Assembly: GCA_963721905.1 (NCBI GenBank)
Contig: CAVRMF010000006.1
Span: 86,560-150,559 of the forward strand
Length of the DNA: 64,000 nt
Origin: Roseiarcus sp963721905
Lineage (GTDB): Bacteria; Pseudomonadota; Alphaproteobacteria; Rhizobiales; Beijerinckiaceae
Direction of reading: 5' to 3'
Positions 25,329 to 37,166 of the stretch are shown piece after piece; positions within the stretch are counted from its first letter, which is position 1; each line of letters opens with the position of its first letter. The position numbers and the translations under genes were made by a program. The notes under the pieces are model-generated. The model saw only the letters and a list, made by a program, of their open reading frames with translations. It was not told where the DNA came from and did no database searches.

Positions 25329-27863
25329 ATGGAAGCTCACGTGGTGCAGCCCGAGGCTCCCGAATCCAAACCGGGATCAAAGCCTGTCGCCAGGGACAAT
25401 CTGCAAACCCTGCCTCTCGCGGTGGTTGAGAAAGAATTGGGCTCATCGCCGGATGGCCTGACCCAGGCGGAGGCTCAAAAGCGGCAGACCCAATATGGGC
25501 CAAATGAGATCGCGGAGAAGAAGACCAACGAGATCCTGAAATTCCTCTCCTACTTCTGGGGTCCGATCCCCTGGATGATCGAAGCGGCGGTGATCCTGTC
25601 GGCGGCGGCCCGGCACTGGCCGGACTTTGGCATCATCCTCATTCTGCTTCTCGCCAACGCCGTGGTCGGATTCTGGGAAGAACATCAGGCGGGCAACGCC
25701 ATCGCCGCCCTGAAAGCGACGCTCGCGATCAAGGCCAGGGTGAAGCGCGACGGTAAGTGGGTCAATCCGGCGGCGCGCGACCTTGTGCCGGGCGACGCCA
25801 TCCGATTGCGTCTGGGGGACATCGTGCCGGCCGACGCGCGCTTGCTGGACGGCGACGAGATATCCGTCGACCAATCGGCGCTGACCGGCAAGTCCTTGCC
25901 CGCTACGCGCAAATCGGGCGACGCGGTCTTCTCCGGTTCGATCGTTCGTCGTGGCGAAATCGACGCGCTGGTTTATGCGACTGGCGGCAAAACCTACTTC
26001 GGCAAGACGGCGGAGCTCGTAGAGACGGCGGTCACCGTCAGCCATTTCCAGAAAGCCGTGTTGAAGATCGGCAACTACCTGATTGTCCTCGCGTTGATCC
26101 TGGTGGCTGTCATCGTCGGCCTCGGAATCTATCGCGGCGAGCCGATCCTGACCTTGTTGCAGTTCGCCCTCGTGCTGACGATTGCGGCGATTCCCGTGGC
26201 GATGCCAACGGTTCTCTCGGTGACCATGGCGGTCGGCGCGCGACTGCTCGCCAAGAAGCAGGCGATTGTGAGCAAACTGGTCGCGATCGAGGAACTGGCG
26301 GGCGTGGATGTCCTGTGCGCCGACAAGACCGGAACCCTCACCCAGAACAAGCTGACGCTTGGCGATCCCTTCTGCCTTGATGCGATTACCGCCGATCAAC
26401 TCATCCTGGCTGGCGCTCTGGCTTCGCAAGCAGCGAACAACGACACGATCGATCTCGCGGTCCTCGGCGGCCTGAAGGACAAAGAGGCGCTGAAGCCCTA
26501 TCAGGTCATACACTTCACGCCTTTCGATCCCGTGCACAAACGGACCGAGGCCACGGTCAAGGGCGCGGGCGGAAAGTCATTCAAGGTGACCAAGGGCGCG
26601 CCACAGGTCATCTTGGCGCTGTCGACTAACGCGGAGGCGGTGAAGGCCGCCGTCGATAAGGCCGTCGACGACTTCGCCGCTCGCGGCTTTCGTGCGCTGG
26701 GCGTCGCCCGCACCGATAGCGACGGCAAATGGCAGCTTCTCGGAGTCTTACCGCTTTTCGATCCGCCGCGCGTAGACGCCAAATCCACCGTCGCGACAGC
26801 GGCCCAGATGGGCGTGAAGATTAAGATGGTGACAGGCGACGCTTTGGCGATCGCCCGCGAGATGGCCAAGACGCTTGGAATGGGTTCGAACATCCTCGAC
26901 GCGAACACCCTCGGCGACTCCAAGACCGACGAAACCGCGGCGATTGCCAAGACCATCGAAGACGCTGACGGCTTCGCTCAGGTTTTCCCCGAGCACAAGT
27001 TCCATATCGTCGACGTCCTGCAGAAGCACGGCCATATCGTCGGCATGACGGGCGACGGCGTGAACGACGCTCCGGCGCTGAAGAAGGCCGACTGCGGGAT
27101 CGCCGTCTCCGGCGCGACCGATGCGGCGCGCGCGGCGGCGGCGATTGTGCTTCTGACGCCAGGCCTCTCGGTGATCGTCGACGCGATCAAGGAAAGCCGC
27201 CGCATCTTCCAGCGGATGAACAGCTACGCGATCTATCGCATCGCCGAGACGCTGCGCGTTCTCCTGTTCATGACGCTCGCGATCGTCGTCTTCAATTTCT
27301 ACCCCCTGACAGCGATCATGATCGTAATGCTGGCGCTGCTCAACGATGGCGCCATCCTGTCGATCGCCTATGACAACGTCATCTACAGGAACAAGCCCGA
27401 AGTGTGGGACATGCGCACGGTTCTGGGCATATCCACCGTGCTGGGAGTCATCGGCGTCGCCGCCGCGTTTGGCCTCTTCTATCTCGCCGAGCGCGTCTTC
27501 CATCTCGACCGCGCCCATATCCAAACGCTTATGTACCTCAAGCTGTCGGTGGCCGGTCACCTCACGATTTTTCTGACGCGGACCCGCGGGCCGTTCTGGT
27601 CGATACGTCCCGCCCGGATCTTGTTGCTCGCGGTGCTGGGCACTCAGACGGTCGCGACCCTGATTGCGGTCTACGGGCTGTTCATGACGCCGCTCGGCTG
27701 GGGCTGGGCGTTGTTCGTCTGGGGCTACGCTGTCGCCTGGTTCCTGGTGAACGATTGCGTGAAACTACTCGCCTACCGTTTCTTTGATCCCGTGAAAGTC
27801 GTGTCCGCGCCCGAGGATCGCGCCCTGCCGCGATCGCGGATCGCTGCGGCGGAGGTCGCATGA
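25329..27863 (+). CDS. Plasma-membrane proton-efflux P-type ATPase (type IIIA)
   Basis: An 844-residue P-type ATPase of the bacterial/archaeal H+-pump group. Visible features: N-terminal cation-ATPase domain (GLTQAEAQKRQTQYGPNEIA), actuator domain about 130-240, membrane motif IAAIPVAMPTVLSVTMAVGA, phosphorylation Asp332 in CADKTGTLTQNKLTLGD, nucleotide-domain KGAPQVIL, hinge TGDALAIAREMAKTLGMG and MTGDGVNDAPALKKADCGIA, and C-terminal helices. The actuator TGES motif reads TGKS (Lys188 for the dephosphorylating Glu), a striking change. It would extrude protons using ATP for pH homeostasis if active. The ATG follows GGAAAG, with motif copy H upstream. A truncated HAD gene overlaps its end by ATGA. 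Confidence 0.9.
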   Translation: MEAHVVQPEAPESKPGSKPVARDNLQTLPLAVVEKELGSSPDGLTQAEAQKRQTQYGPNEIAEKKTNEILKFLSYFWGPIPWMIEAAVILSAAARHWPDFGIILILLLANAVVGFWEEHQAGNAIAALKATLAIKARVKRDGKWVNPAARDLVPGDAIRLRLGDIVPADARLLDGDEISVDQSALTGKSLPATRKSGDAVFSGSIVRRGEIDALVYATGGKTYFGKTAELVETAVTVSHFQKAVLKIGNYLIVLALILVAVIVGLGIYRGEPILTLLQFALVLTIAAIPVAMPTVLSVTMAVGARLLAKKQAIVSKLVAIEELAGVDVLCADKTGTLTQNKLTLGDPFCLDAITADQLILAGALASQAANNDTIDLAVLGGLKDKEALKPYQVIHFTPFDPVHKRTEATVKGAGGKSFKVTKGAPQVILALSTNAEAVKAAVDKAVDDFAARGFRALGVARTDSDGKWQLLGVLPLFDPPRVDAKSTVATAAQMGVKIKMVTGDALAIAREMAKTLGMGSNILDANTLGDSKTDETAAIAKTIEDADGFAQVFPEHKFHIVDVLQKHGHIVGMTGDGVNDAPALKKADCGIAVSGATDAARAAAAIVLLTPGLSVIVDAIKESRRIFQRMNSYAIYRIAETLRVLLFMTLAIVVFNFYPLTAIMIVMLALLNDGAILSIAYDNVIYRNKPEVWDMRTVLGISTVLGVIGVAAAFGLFYLAERVFHLDRAHIQTLMYLKLSVAGHLTIFLTRTRGPFWSIRPARILLLAVLGTQTVATLIAVYGLFMTPLGWGWALFVWGYAVAWFLVNDCVKLLAYRFFDPVKVVSAPEDRALPRSRIAAAEVA

Positions 27864-28174
27864 GAAGCCTGATCGTCTTTGCTTTTGATGACACGCTCGC
27901 CGAGAGCAAATCCGATCTCGATGGGGAGACGGCGACGCTTTTGGCCCGGTTGCTTGGGATCGTCGACGTCGCGATCATTTCCGGCGGCGCCCGGGGACAG
28001 TTCGAAAAGCAGGTGCTTGCCTTTCTGCCGCATGACGAGCGGCTGAAAAGGCTGTCCCCTTCGCCGACTTGCGGCAGCAAAGAGCCCACGGTTGCATCTC
28101 TGAAAGGATTAGCGCCTTGGGTTGAACCAGCGTTTCCAGTGAATGGCGCCTATCGCCGATATGTGCGACCATAA
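27860..28174 (+). pseudogene. HAD-IIB (phosphomannomutase-like) hydrolase fragment
   Basis: Begins MRSLIVFAFDDTLAESKSDL, LARLLGIVDVAIISGGARGQ, FEKQVLAFLPHDERLKRLSP, SPTCG, the first third of HAD-IIB sugar-phosphate phosphatases often found beside this ATPase type. The nucleophile motif DLDGT has become AFDDT, losing the first catalytic Asp, and after PTCG the sequence is unrelated and ends. Both the point changes and the truncation argue for a dead gene. Its ATG overlaps the ATPase stop. Confidence 0.6.
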
Positions 28175-28177
28175 AGA

Positions 28178-28576
28178 ATGGTCAAGAAAGAACGCCGAAA
28201 ACGTCCCACGTCGGGAGAAAGCCTCGCCAACGGTCTCGATCGTTGGGACGAGGAAGGTGGCGCGCCAGCTGTGAAGTGGCCCTTGCCGTATGAAACTGTC
28301 GACTTGCTCGCCCTGGAGCGCCGAGTCCTGGAATGTCTCGGCGTCGCCCTGGTCAGCGAATGGAATGGTCTGCCCACCGATGTCCAGCGCAGACTGTTCG
28401 AGCACGCGGCGTCGGGCAAATCACACGACGCTGCCCTATTGAAGGCGCGGATCGCCCACTTCCTACACGATCATGAAGGGCTTTGGATTTGCGCTAATCC
28501 CTGGGCATTGTCGCGACGGGGTGAAGTCGCGCGGCAGAAAGGTCAAATTGAGAGTTTTCTTGCGGAGCGCCTTTGA
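28178..28576 (+). CDS. Conserved hypothetical protein
   Basis: A 132-residue soluble protein. The N-terminal half is polar (GESLANGLDRWDEEGGAPAV). The core is VDLLALERRVLECLGVALVS, EWNGLPTDVQRRLFEHAASG, ALLKARIAHFLHDHEGLW. The L..LP.D.Q..LFEHA....H....LK..IA.FLH.H pattern is one I recognise from small Rhizobiales hypotheticals with no assigned function. The end overlaps the presumed start of the glucan synthase in another frame. Confidence 0.65.
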   Translation: MVKKERRKRPTSGESLANGLDRWDEEGGAPAVKWPLPYETVDLLALERRVLECLGVALVSEWNGLPTDVQRRLFEHAASGKSHDAALLKARIAHFLHDHEGLWICANPWALSRRGEVARQKGQIESFLAERL

Positions 28577-31500
28577 AGGCGTTCCTCTTTCGTCGCCTTG
28601 GGATAGCCGAGAACCCATTCGCGAAGAACTTTTCAGCGTTGAGCGCCTCGAGGAACATGCCCGCAGTCTTGCAGTCGCGCAGATTGTCTCGTCGCGAGCG
28701 AGTAAGGGGCGACTTCTGGCGACGCGTCTCGCCGATAATCGAGCAGTTCTGCTCGGCGCCTATCGTTCCACCGTAAAGGCGATCAACGACGGTCGCCCCA
28801 TAACGCCCGCGGCGGAATGGCTCGTCGATAACTATCATCTCGTGGAAAAGCAGATCCATGAGATTCACTCGGACCTACCGCCCGGCTATTATCGTCAACT
28901 TCCTAAACTCGCGGATGGTCCGTTCACGGGCTATCCCAGAGTGTTCGGCATCGCCTGGGCCTTCGTCGCCCATACCGATAGCCGTTTCGACCCCGAGATG
29001 CTGGTTCGCTTCGTTAGAGCGTATCAAGGGGTGCAGCCGCTCACCATCGGGGAGCTCTGGGCGGTATCGATCACACTCCGGATCGTTCTGATTGAGAATC
29101 TCGGACGCCTCGCGCACCAGATTACCAGGAGCCGCGCCGAGAGGCATATGGCGGACGAACTCGCCGACCGCCTGCTTGGCGCGGGTGGCCGGCCGGTCGA
29201 GTCCGCCGCCATCGTCCTCGTAGCGCATGAGCGCCGGCCGCTCTCGCAGGCATTCGCGGTCCAGCTCGTTCATCGGTTACGCGATCAAGATCCGATGATC
29301 ACCCCCGCGCTGACATGGCTCGACGAGCGTCTGGTGCTTCAGCACACGACGACCGACATAGCGGTGCGCGATGTCCATCGCCAGCAAGGCGCAGCGAATG
29401 TCTCCGTTCGCAACATCATTACCAGCTTGCGCCTGATTTCCGACGTCGACTGGAAGCAATTGTTCGAGCGGCTGAGCCTCGTCGACGCAGTCCTTGCGGC
29501 CGACAGCGGCTTCAAATCCATGGATTTCCCAACGCGCACGCTCTACCGCAGCGCGATCGAAGATCTGTCGCGCGGCTCGAACCGCGCCGAGCTAGACATC
29601 GCCAGCGCCGCGGTGCTCGCCGCAAAACAGGCCGAGGCCGAGGCGCCGACAATGGAGCGGGAGCGCCGTGGGGATCCGGGATACATCCTGCTCGCCGGCG
29701 GGCGCCGCGTCTTCGAGAAATCGATAGCCTATCGCCGGCCCTTGCGAAGCTGGGCGTCGCGCGTCAACCGATCTGTCGGCGTCAGCGGCTATGTGACATT
29801 GATTTCTCTTGTCTCCGCAATCCTTCTTGCAGCGCCGCTGCTCGCCCTTGATGTAGCCGGAATTGGCCCGGCGGTTCTTGGACTGCTTGGCATACTCGGC
29901 GCCATTCCAGCGGTCGACGCCGCTGTGGCGTTGGTCAATCGCGGGGTCAACATCGGCTTTGCCGCATCGCTGCTCCCGGCTCTGGAGTTACTCGACGGGG
30001 TGCCCGCACATCTGCGCACGCTCGTCGCCGTGCCAACGTTGCTCACCACGTTGGAAGGCGTCCAAGACCTGATCGAACGCCTTGAGATTCACCACCTTGC
30101 GAGCCCCGAAGGCGATCTGCATTTCGCGCTGCTGACCGACTGGGCCGACGCAGTTAACGAGCACGCTGACGGCGACGCTCCGCTCGTCGCCGCAGCGGCG
30201 GACGGCGTCGCGCGTCTCAATTTGCGCTATGGCCCGGCGCCGGGCGGAACGCGTTTCCTCCTTCTGCACCGGAGGCGCGTCTGGAATGAGGGTGAATCGC
30301 GGTGGATCGGATGGGAGCGCAAGCGCGGCAAGCTCCACGAACTGAATCGCCTGCTGCGCGCCGCGACCGACACCACTTTCATCGATGTAGGCTTCGGAAC
30401 GCCTGCTGTTCCGACAGGCATTCGCTATGTCGTGACGCTTGATTCGGACACCCGATTGCCGCGCGATGCGGTGCGTCGCCTGATCGGCAAGATGGCGCAT
30501 CCGCTGAACCGGCCCCGCCTCGACTCCGATGGGCGCCGTGTCGTCGAAGGCTACGCTGTCCTACAGCCTCGCGTCACACCGTCGCTGCCGACTGGTAGGG
30601 AAGGCTCGCTCTTTCAGCGAATCTTCTCGAGCGTGAGCGGCATCGATCCGTACGCCTCGGCAGTCTCCGACGTTTATCAGGATCTGTTCGGGGAAGGATC
30701 CTATGCCGGAAAAGGCATCTACGACGTCGACGCTTTCGAGGCTGCGCTCGCGAATCGTGCGCCAGAACTCGACCCTCCTCAGCCACGATCTTTTCGAGGG
30801 CGTGTTCGCGCGCGCAGGCCTCGCCTCGGATATCGAGGTCGTCGAGGAATTCCCAGCACGGTATGACGTCGGCGCCAATCGCCATCACCGGTGGGCGCGC
30901 GGCGACTGGCAATTGCTTCCCTGGATTTTTGGGCGCGGGCCGTCACAGTCGGGAAACGCGCCGGTGTCTAGCGTCCTTCCGGCAATCGGCCGTTGGAAAA
31001 TGCTGGACAATCTTCGCCGCACGCTCTCTGCGCCCGTGGCAGTCCTTGCGTTGTTCGTGGGTTGGACCCTTCCGCTTGACGTGGGGCTGATCTGGACTCT
31101 GTTCGTTGTCCTGACGATCGTCCTGCCGACATTCATTCCCGTCGTCGCAGCGATTCCTCCGCGCCGTCCGGGCGTAACGATATCAAGCCATTTGAATGCG
31201 CTCAGCGAAGATTTAAGCCTTGCCTGGAGCCTGTCGATACTGAGCATCGTGTTCCTGGCGGATCAGGCGTGGCTCATGGCCGATGCCATCGGCCGGACAC
31301 TCTGGCGCCTCAGCGTGAGCCGCCGCCATTTGCTCGAATGGATTCCGGCCGCCCAGGCGACGATTGGCCCTCGTCTCGACTTGACGGGTTTCGCGCGCAG
31401 GATGATGGGGGCAATTGTCATTGGCTCCGCGGCAGCGGCCGTCGCGTTGGCGTCTCGCCATGGGTCCTGGCCGGTGGCGTTGCCCTTCGCCGTGGCCTGG

Positions 31501-34500
31501 CTCGCTTCTCCCGCCGTCGCGCGCTTTGTAAGCCTCCCTCCTCGCGCCGCGGCTCACCTCCCGATGGCTGACGCCGATGCGCAGGCGCTAAGACGGACCG
31601 CCCGCCGCACTTGGAGATACTTTGAGACGTTCGTGACGTCGGCTGACAACATGCTGCCGCCCGACAATTTTCAGGACGATCCGGCGCCTTCGGTTGCGCA
31701 TCGGACCTCGCCGACCAATATCGGGCTCTATCTTCTCTCGGTCGTTTGCGCTCGTGATTTCGGTTGGATCGGGACTGGTCAAGCGATCGATCGTCTTGAG
31801 GCGACGCTCGCGACGATGGCTCGGCTGCAACGCGTGCGCGGTCACTTCTTAAACTGGTACGACACGCGAGATCTTCGACCCCTAGAGCCAAGATACGTGT
31901 CCACCGTCGACAGCGGCAATTTGGCAGGACACCTCGTCGCGCTCGCCAATGCGTGCAGGGAGTGGAGCGACCGTCCCCTCAACGTCGCGCAGCGCTTCAG
32001 CGGCGTCGCCGACGCGCTCGACATTACCCGCGCCGAGTGCGCCCGTCTGCATGACGGCCGCAAGACCCAGACCGTGACCTTGCATCAGTTGGACGACGCG
32101 CTCGCGGCGGTCGAGTCAGCTTTGCAACAGGCCTCGCTTTCGCAAGTCGATTGTCAGCCGCAGTTCGCGGGCCTTCGCGACCATGTCGAAGTCATGGTCG
32201 ACATCGGTAGCGCGCTCGCTGTCGAACGTGGCGACGGGATGAGCGCGGATATGCTACTTTGGGCGCGTGCGGTCTTAAGTTCTATCGAAGCCCACCGTCA
32301 CGATATCGCGCAGGCAGCAGAGGCGACCGGTGTCCAGCGTGAAAGGCTGGCTGTTCTCGAAAGCACGGCGCGGTCGATGGCGCTTGCGATGGAGTTCGGT
32401 TTCCTGCTCGATCACGACCGGCAATTGCTGTCGATCGGATATCTGGTCAACGAAGGCGCGCTCGATCAAAACTGTTACGATCTCCTCGCTTCGGAGGCGC
32501 GTCTGGCCAGCTTCTTCGCAATCGCCAAAGGCGACGTCGCGGCGAAGCATTGGTTTCGGCTAGGCCGCGGCGCGATACCGGTCGCACAAGGCGCGGCGCT
32601 GATCTCCTGGTCGGGGTCCATGTTTGAATATCTGATGCCCTCGCTCGTCATGCGAGCCCCGGCGGGAAGCCTGCTTGAGCAGACAAACCGTCTGATCGTG
32701 CGCCGCCAGATCGCCTACGCCGCGAAACTTGGACTGCCATGGGGCATATCCGAATCCGCCTATAACGCACGCGATCTGGAACTGACCTATCAATACTCCA
32801 ATTTCGGCGTTCCGGGGCTCGGGCTGAAACGCGGCCTCGGCGAAAACAGGGTCATCGCGCCATACGCAACCGCTCTGGCTGCGATGGTCGATCCGAGGGC
32901 GGCGGTCGCCAATCTCAAGCGTTTGGCTGAGGTCGGCGCGCAAGGCCGCTACGGGTTCTACGAGGCGTTGGACTACACGCCTGCGCGCCTTCCAGAGGGC
33001 GAAAGCGTCGCAATCATCCACGCCTTCATGGCGCATCATCAGGGCATGACGATTGTCGCCATTGCCGACGCCCTGTTGGACGGCGCGATGCGGGCGCGGT
33101 TCCATGCCGAACCGATCATCAAGGCAACCGAACTGCTTCTGCAGGAGCGCATGCCGCGCGACGTCGCGGCGACGCGTCTTTGGGCCGCAGACGTGAAGTC
33201 GGCTGCCGGCGCTCGCAACGTCGAACCGTCGGGCGGTCGCCGGTTCGCCTCCGCGCAACAGGCCACGCCCGCCACGCATCTGCTCTCGAACGGCCGCTAC
33301 GCGACGATGCTCACCGCCGCCGGCTCGGGATACAGCTGCTGGGGCGATCTCGCGCTGACGCGCTGGCGTGAGGATGCGACCTGCGACGACTCAGGTTTCT
33401 ACATCTACGTCAAAGACTTGCGCGCTGGTGTTGCGTGGTCGGCAGGCTTTCAACCGAGCGGGGTCGAACCGGACGGTTATGCGGTCATCTTTGACGAGGA
33501 CCGCGCCGAGATCACGCGGCGCGACGGCTCGCTGACGACGACACTGGACGTGATTGTCTCAGCCGAGGATGACGCGGAAGTTCGCCGGGTTTCGATGACA
33601 AATTCCGGAAGCCGCCCGCGCGACATCGAGATCACGTCCTACGCCGAACTCGTCCTCGCGCCCCAGAACGCCGACGTCGCGCACCCCGCGTTCTCGAAGC
33701 TGTTCGTGGCGACGGAATATCTTCCCGATGTCGGCGCCATCTTGGCGACGCGGCGAAAGCGGGCGCCAAGCGACCCAGAAATCTGGGCCGCGCATCTGTC
33801 GGTCATTGACGGCGAGGCTGTCGGCGCACCGGAATTCGAGACAGACAGGGCGCGATTCCTCGGTCGCAGCCACACTGTCCGCGCGCCGATCGCGATCATG
33901 GACAGCCGGCCGCTCTCGAACTCAATTGGCGCCGTCCTCGATCCCATTTTCTCCATCCGCCGACGCATTCGCGTTGCGCCGGGCGCGACTGTTCGAGTCG
34001 CCTTTTGGACGATTGCCGCCGCCAGTCGCGAAGCGCTTCTCGACGGCGTCGACAAACACCGCGACGCCACCGCATTCACACGCGCCTCGACCCTTGCCTG
34101 GACGCAGGGCCAGGTGCAGTTGCACCACCTTGGCGTCACTGCGGGCGAAGCGAGCCTGTTTCAGCGGCTCGCCGGACATGTGATTTTCGCCGCGCCTGCC
34201 ATGCGACCCTCCTCGGATACGATTCTGCGGGGCTGCGGCGCGCAGTCGGGCTTATGGTCGCAGGGTATTTCTGGGGATCTGCCGATCGTTCTTCTGCGCA
34301 TCTCGGAAATCGAAAACCTCGACATCGTCCGAGAGCTTCTGCAGGCGCACGAATATTGGCGGATGAAGCAGCTCGCCGTCGATCTCGTGATCCTGAACGA
34401 TCGCCAATCCTCCTACGTTCAGGAACTTCAGATCGCGATCGAGACCCTGGTGCGGACGAGCAGGTCGTCTCCGCTGCCGGGTACGGAGCACCGACCGGGC

Positions 34501-37113
34501 CGCGTATTCCTGTTGCGCGCCGACCTGATCGCGGCCGAAACGAAGAGCCTTCTCCCCTCGGTAGCGCGGGTCGTTCTTGTGGCGCAACGCGGCAGACTGT
34601 TCGAGCAGCTCGATCGCATACTGGAGCCTGTCGCGCCCGCGAAACCTGCGCCAACGCGAGTCGTCCCTCGCTTGAGGGCGCCTGGAAGGGCTCACGCCCC
34701 CGATCTCGAATTTTTCAACGGTCTCGGCGGGTTCGCGCGAAATGGACGCGAGTACGTGACGGTCCTTGGGCCTGGCCAGTCGACGCCCGCGCCTTGGATC
34801 AACGTCATCGCCAATCCAGCGTTCGGCTTCCAGACGGCAACCGAAGGCGGCGGCTACACGTGGTCGGTCAACAGCCGTGAGAATCAGATCACGCCGTGGT
34901 CGAATGATCCGGTGAGTGATCGTCCGGGCGAAGCGTTCTATCTGCGAGACGATGACACAGGCGATCTCTGGACTCCCACTGCGCTGCCGATCCGCGACCC
35001 CGCAGCGACCTATGTCACCCGACATGGCCGTGGATACAGTCGGTTCGAGCATGTCGCACATGAGATTGCCTCGGATCTGCTGCAGTATGTGCCGGTCGAC
35101 GATCCGATCAAGATTTCGCGCCTTGTGTTGACCAATCGCTCGAGCCGGCCTCGTCGTCTCAGCGTTACAGCCTACGTCGAATGGGTTCTGGGCTCGGCGC
35201 GTTCCGCATCGCTGCCGTTTGTTTCGACTGAGATCGACGCCGCCACCGGCGCAATGTTCGCGTACAATCCCTGGAATTCGAGCTTTGGCTCGCGCGTCGC
35301 CTTCGCCGACCTGTGCGGGGCCCAGACCAGCTGGACTGGCGATCGGCGCGAATTCATTGGTCGAAACGGCGCGCTCGCAGACCCGTCCGCGCTCTCTGTC
35401 TCCGACGCGCTCTCCAAGACAGTCGGGGCGGGCCTCGATCCCTGCGCGGCCTTGAGCGCCACAATCGAATGTTCGCCTGGCGAGTCAATCGAGGTCATTT
35501 TCTTGCTGGGCGAAGCTGAAAGCGAGGAAGCGGCGCGGGGCCTTGTCACCCGCTACCGCGCAGCCGATCTTGACGCGGTCGAGGCGGCCGTCGAACGCCA
35601 ATGGGACGAAATCCTTGGTTCGATCGTCGTGAAGACGCCGGACCGGTCCATGGACGTCATGCTCAACGGCTGGCTTCTCTACCAGACCCTGAGCTGTCGG
35701 TTCTGGGCGCGTTCCGGATTCTATCAGGCCAGCGGCGCCTATGGGTTCCGCGATCAGTTGCAGGATGGCATGGCGCTCGTGGCGACGCAGCCCATGATGA
35801 CCCGCGAGCATCTTTTGCGGGCCGCGGCGCGACAGTTCGTCGAAGGCGATGTCCAGCATTGGTGGTTGCCGCATTCGGGTCAGGGCGTGCGAACCCGCAT
35901 CTCGGATGACCGTCCGTGGCTCGCCTACGCGGTCGCTCATTACGTCGACGCCACCGGGGACTTCGCTGTCCTCGATAAAAGAGTCCCATTCCTCGAAGGC
36001 CAGACGCTCGAGCCGGGCGAGCATGACAGTTTCTTCAATCCGACCGTCTCTGACCAGAAGGCGACCGTCTTCGAGCATTGCGCTCTCGCGCTCGACGCCT
36101 CTCTTGAGCTCGGCATCCATGGGCTTCCTCTGATGGGGACCGGCGACTGGAACGACGGCATGAACCGCGTAGGCGAAAAAGGTCACGGTGAAAGCGTCTG
36201 GCTCGGCTGGTTCATCCACGAGGCATTGATGGCCTTCATTCCGATCGCCGAGACACGCCGGGAAACACGCAGGGCCGCGACGTGGAGCGCGCACGCAGCG
36301 GCTCTGGCGGCCTCGCTCGAAGCCGAAGCGTGGGACGGAGACTGGTATCGGCGCGCCTTCTTCGACAGCGGCGAGCCGCTCGGCGCGGCTGCGAGTGAAG
36401 AATGTCGGATCGATTCGATCGCGCAATCCTGGGCGGCGCTATCGGGCGCGGCGGCGCGCGATCGGGCGGCGCTAGCGATGAACGCAGTCGAGCGGGAGCT
36501 GATCCAGCGCGACGAGGGCCTCGCATTGCTGTTCGCGCCGCCATTTGACAAGACCGCACAGGATCCCGGTTACATCAAGGGCTATCCGCCGGGAATACGG
36601 GAGAACGGCGGCCAGTACACCCACGCGGCCTTATGGTCCGTGATGGCCTTCGCGGCGCTCGGTGAAGGTGACAAGGCGGCCGACCTGTTCTCGTTGCTCA
36701 ACCCCATCAATCATGCGCGAACCCGCTCGGACGTCCACCGCTACAAAGTGGAGCCCTATGTCGTCGCGGCCGACATCTATGCCGGCGCGCCCCACATCGG
36801 ACGCGGCGGCTGGACGTGGTACACGGGCTCGGCGGGTTGGATGCAGCGCGCTGGCGTAGAGAGCATTCTCGGGCTGCGCATCCGCGGCGCTTTCTTGCAT
36901 CTCGACCCCTGCATTCCCAAAGGCTGGGCGACGTTCGAGATGACGGTTCGCCGTCAATCCGCTCAATACGAAATCACCGTCGACAATCCCGCCGGGGTCA
37001 GTCGGGGCGTTCTCTTCGCTGAGATGGACGGGGTTGAAATCGCGGAGCGACCCTTGCGAGTGCCGATCGTCGACGACGGCGCCGTCCACCGCGTTCGCGT
37101 AAGATTAGGCTGA
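28548..37113 (+). CDS. ndvB: Cyclic beta-1,2-glucan synthase (NdvB/ChvB; one frameshift)
   Basis: Giant inner-membrane enzyme of about 2854 residues that makes periplasmic cyclic beta-1,2-glucan from UDP-glucose. Order: N-terminal region (WDSREPIREELFSVERLEEH); membrane helices near 29790-29950; GT84 glycosyltransferase core with DSDTR (30441) and HHRWARGDWQ (about 30883); further helices 31030-31160 and 31390-31530; glycoamylase-like middle part (RYGFYEALDYTPARLPEG, HHQGM near 33035); two C-terminal GH94 phosphorylase-type modules with GDWNDGMNRVG (36142) and ENGGQYTHAALW. The first frame ends near 30766 (after ALANRAPE) and the next frame resumes TLLSHDLFEGVFARAGLASD; one extra base explains it. 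The exact start is uncertain; TTG 28548 or 28560 is possible. These glucans serve osmotic adaptation and host interaction in rhizobia. Confidence 0.92.
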
Positions 37114-37166
37114 TTGCCGCGGCGCGGAGATTGACGCAGCGGCCTTCACCGCGGGCGTCATCGTGT

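Noticed and set aside
30885..36426. Long reverse-strand frames opposite the glucan synthase
   Set aside because: They are Arg/Pro-rich shadows of a well-supported forward gene, with no family motifs or ribosome binding sites.
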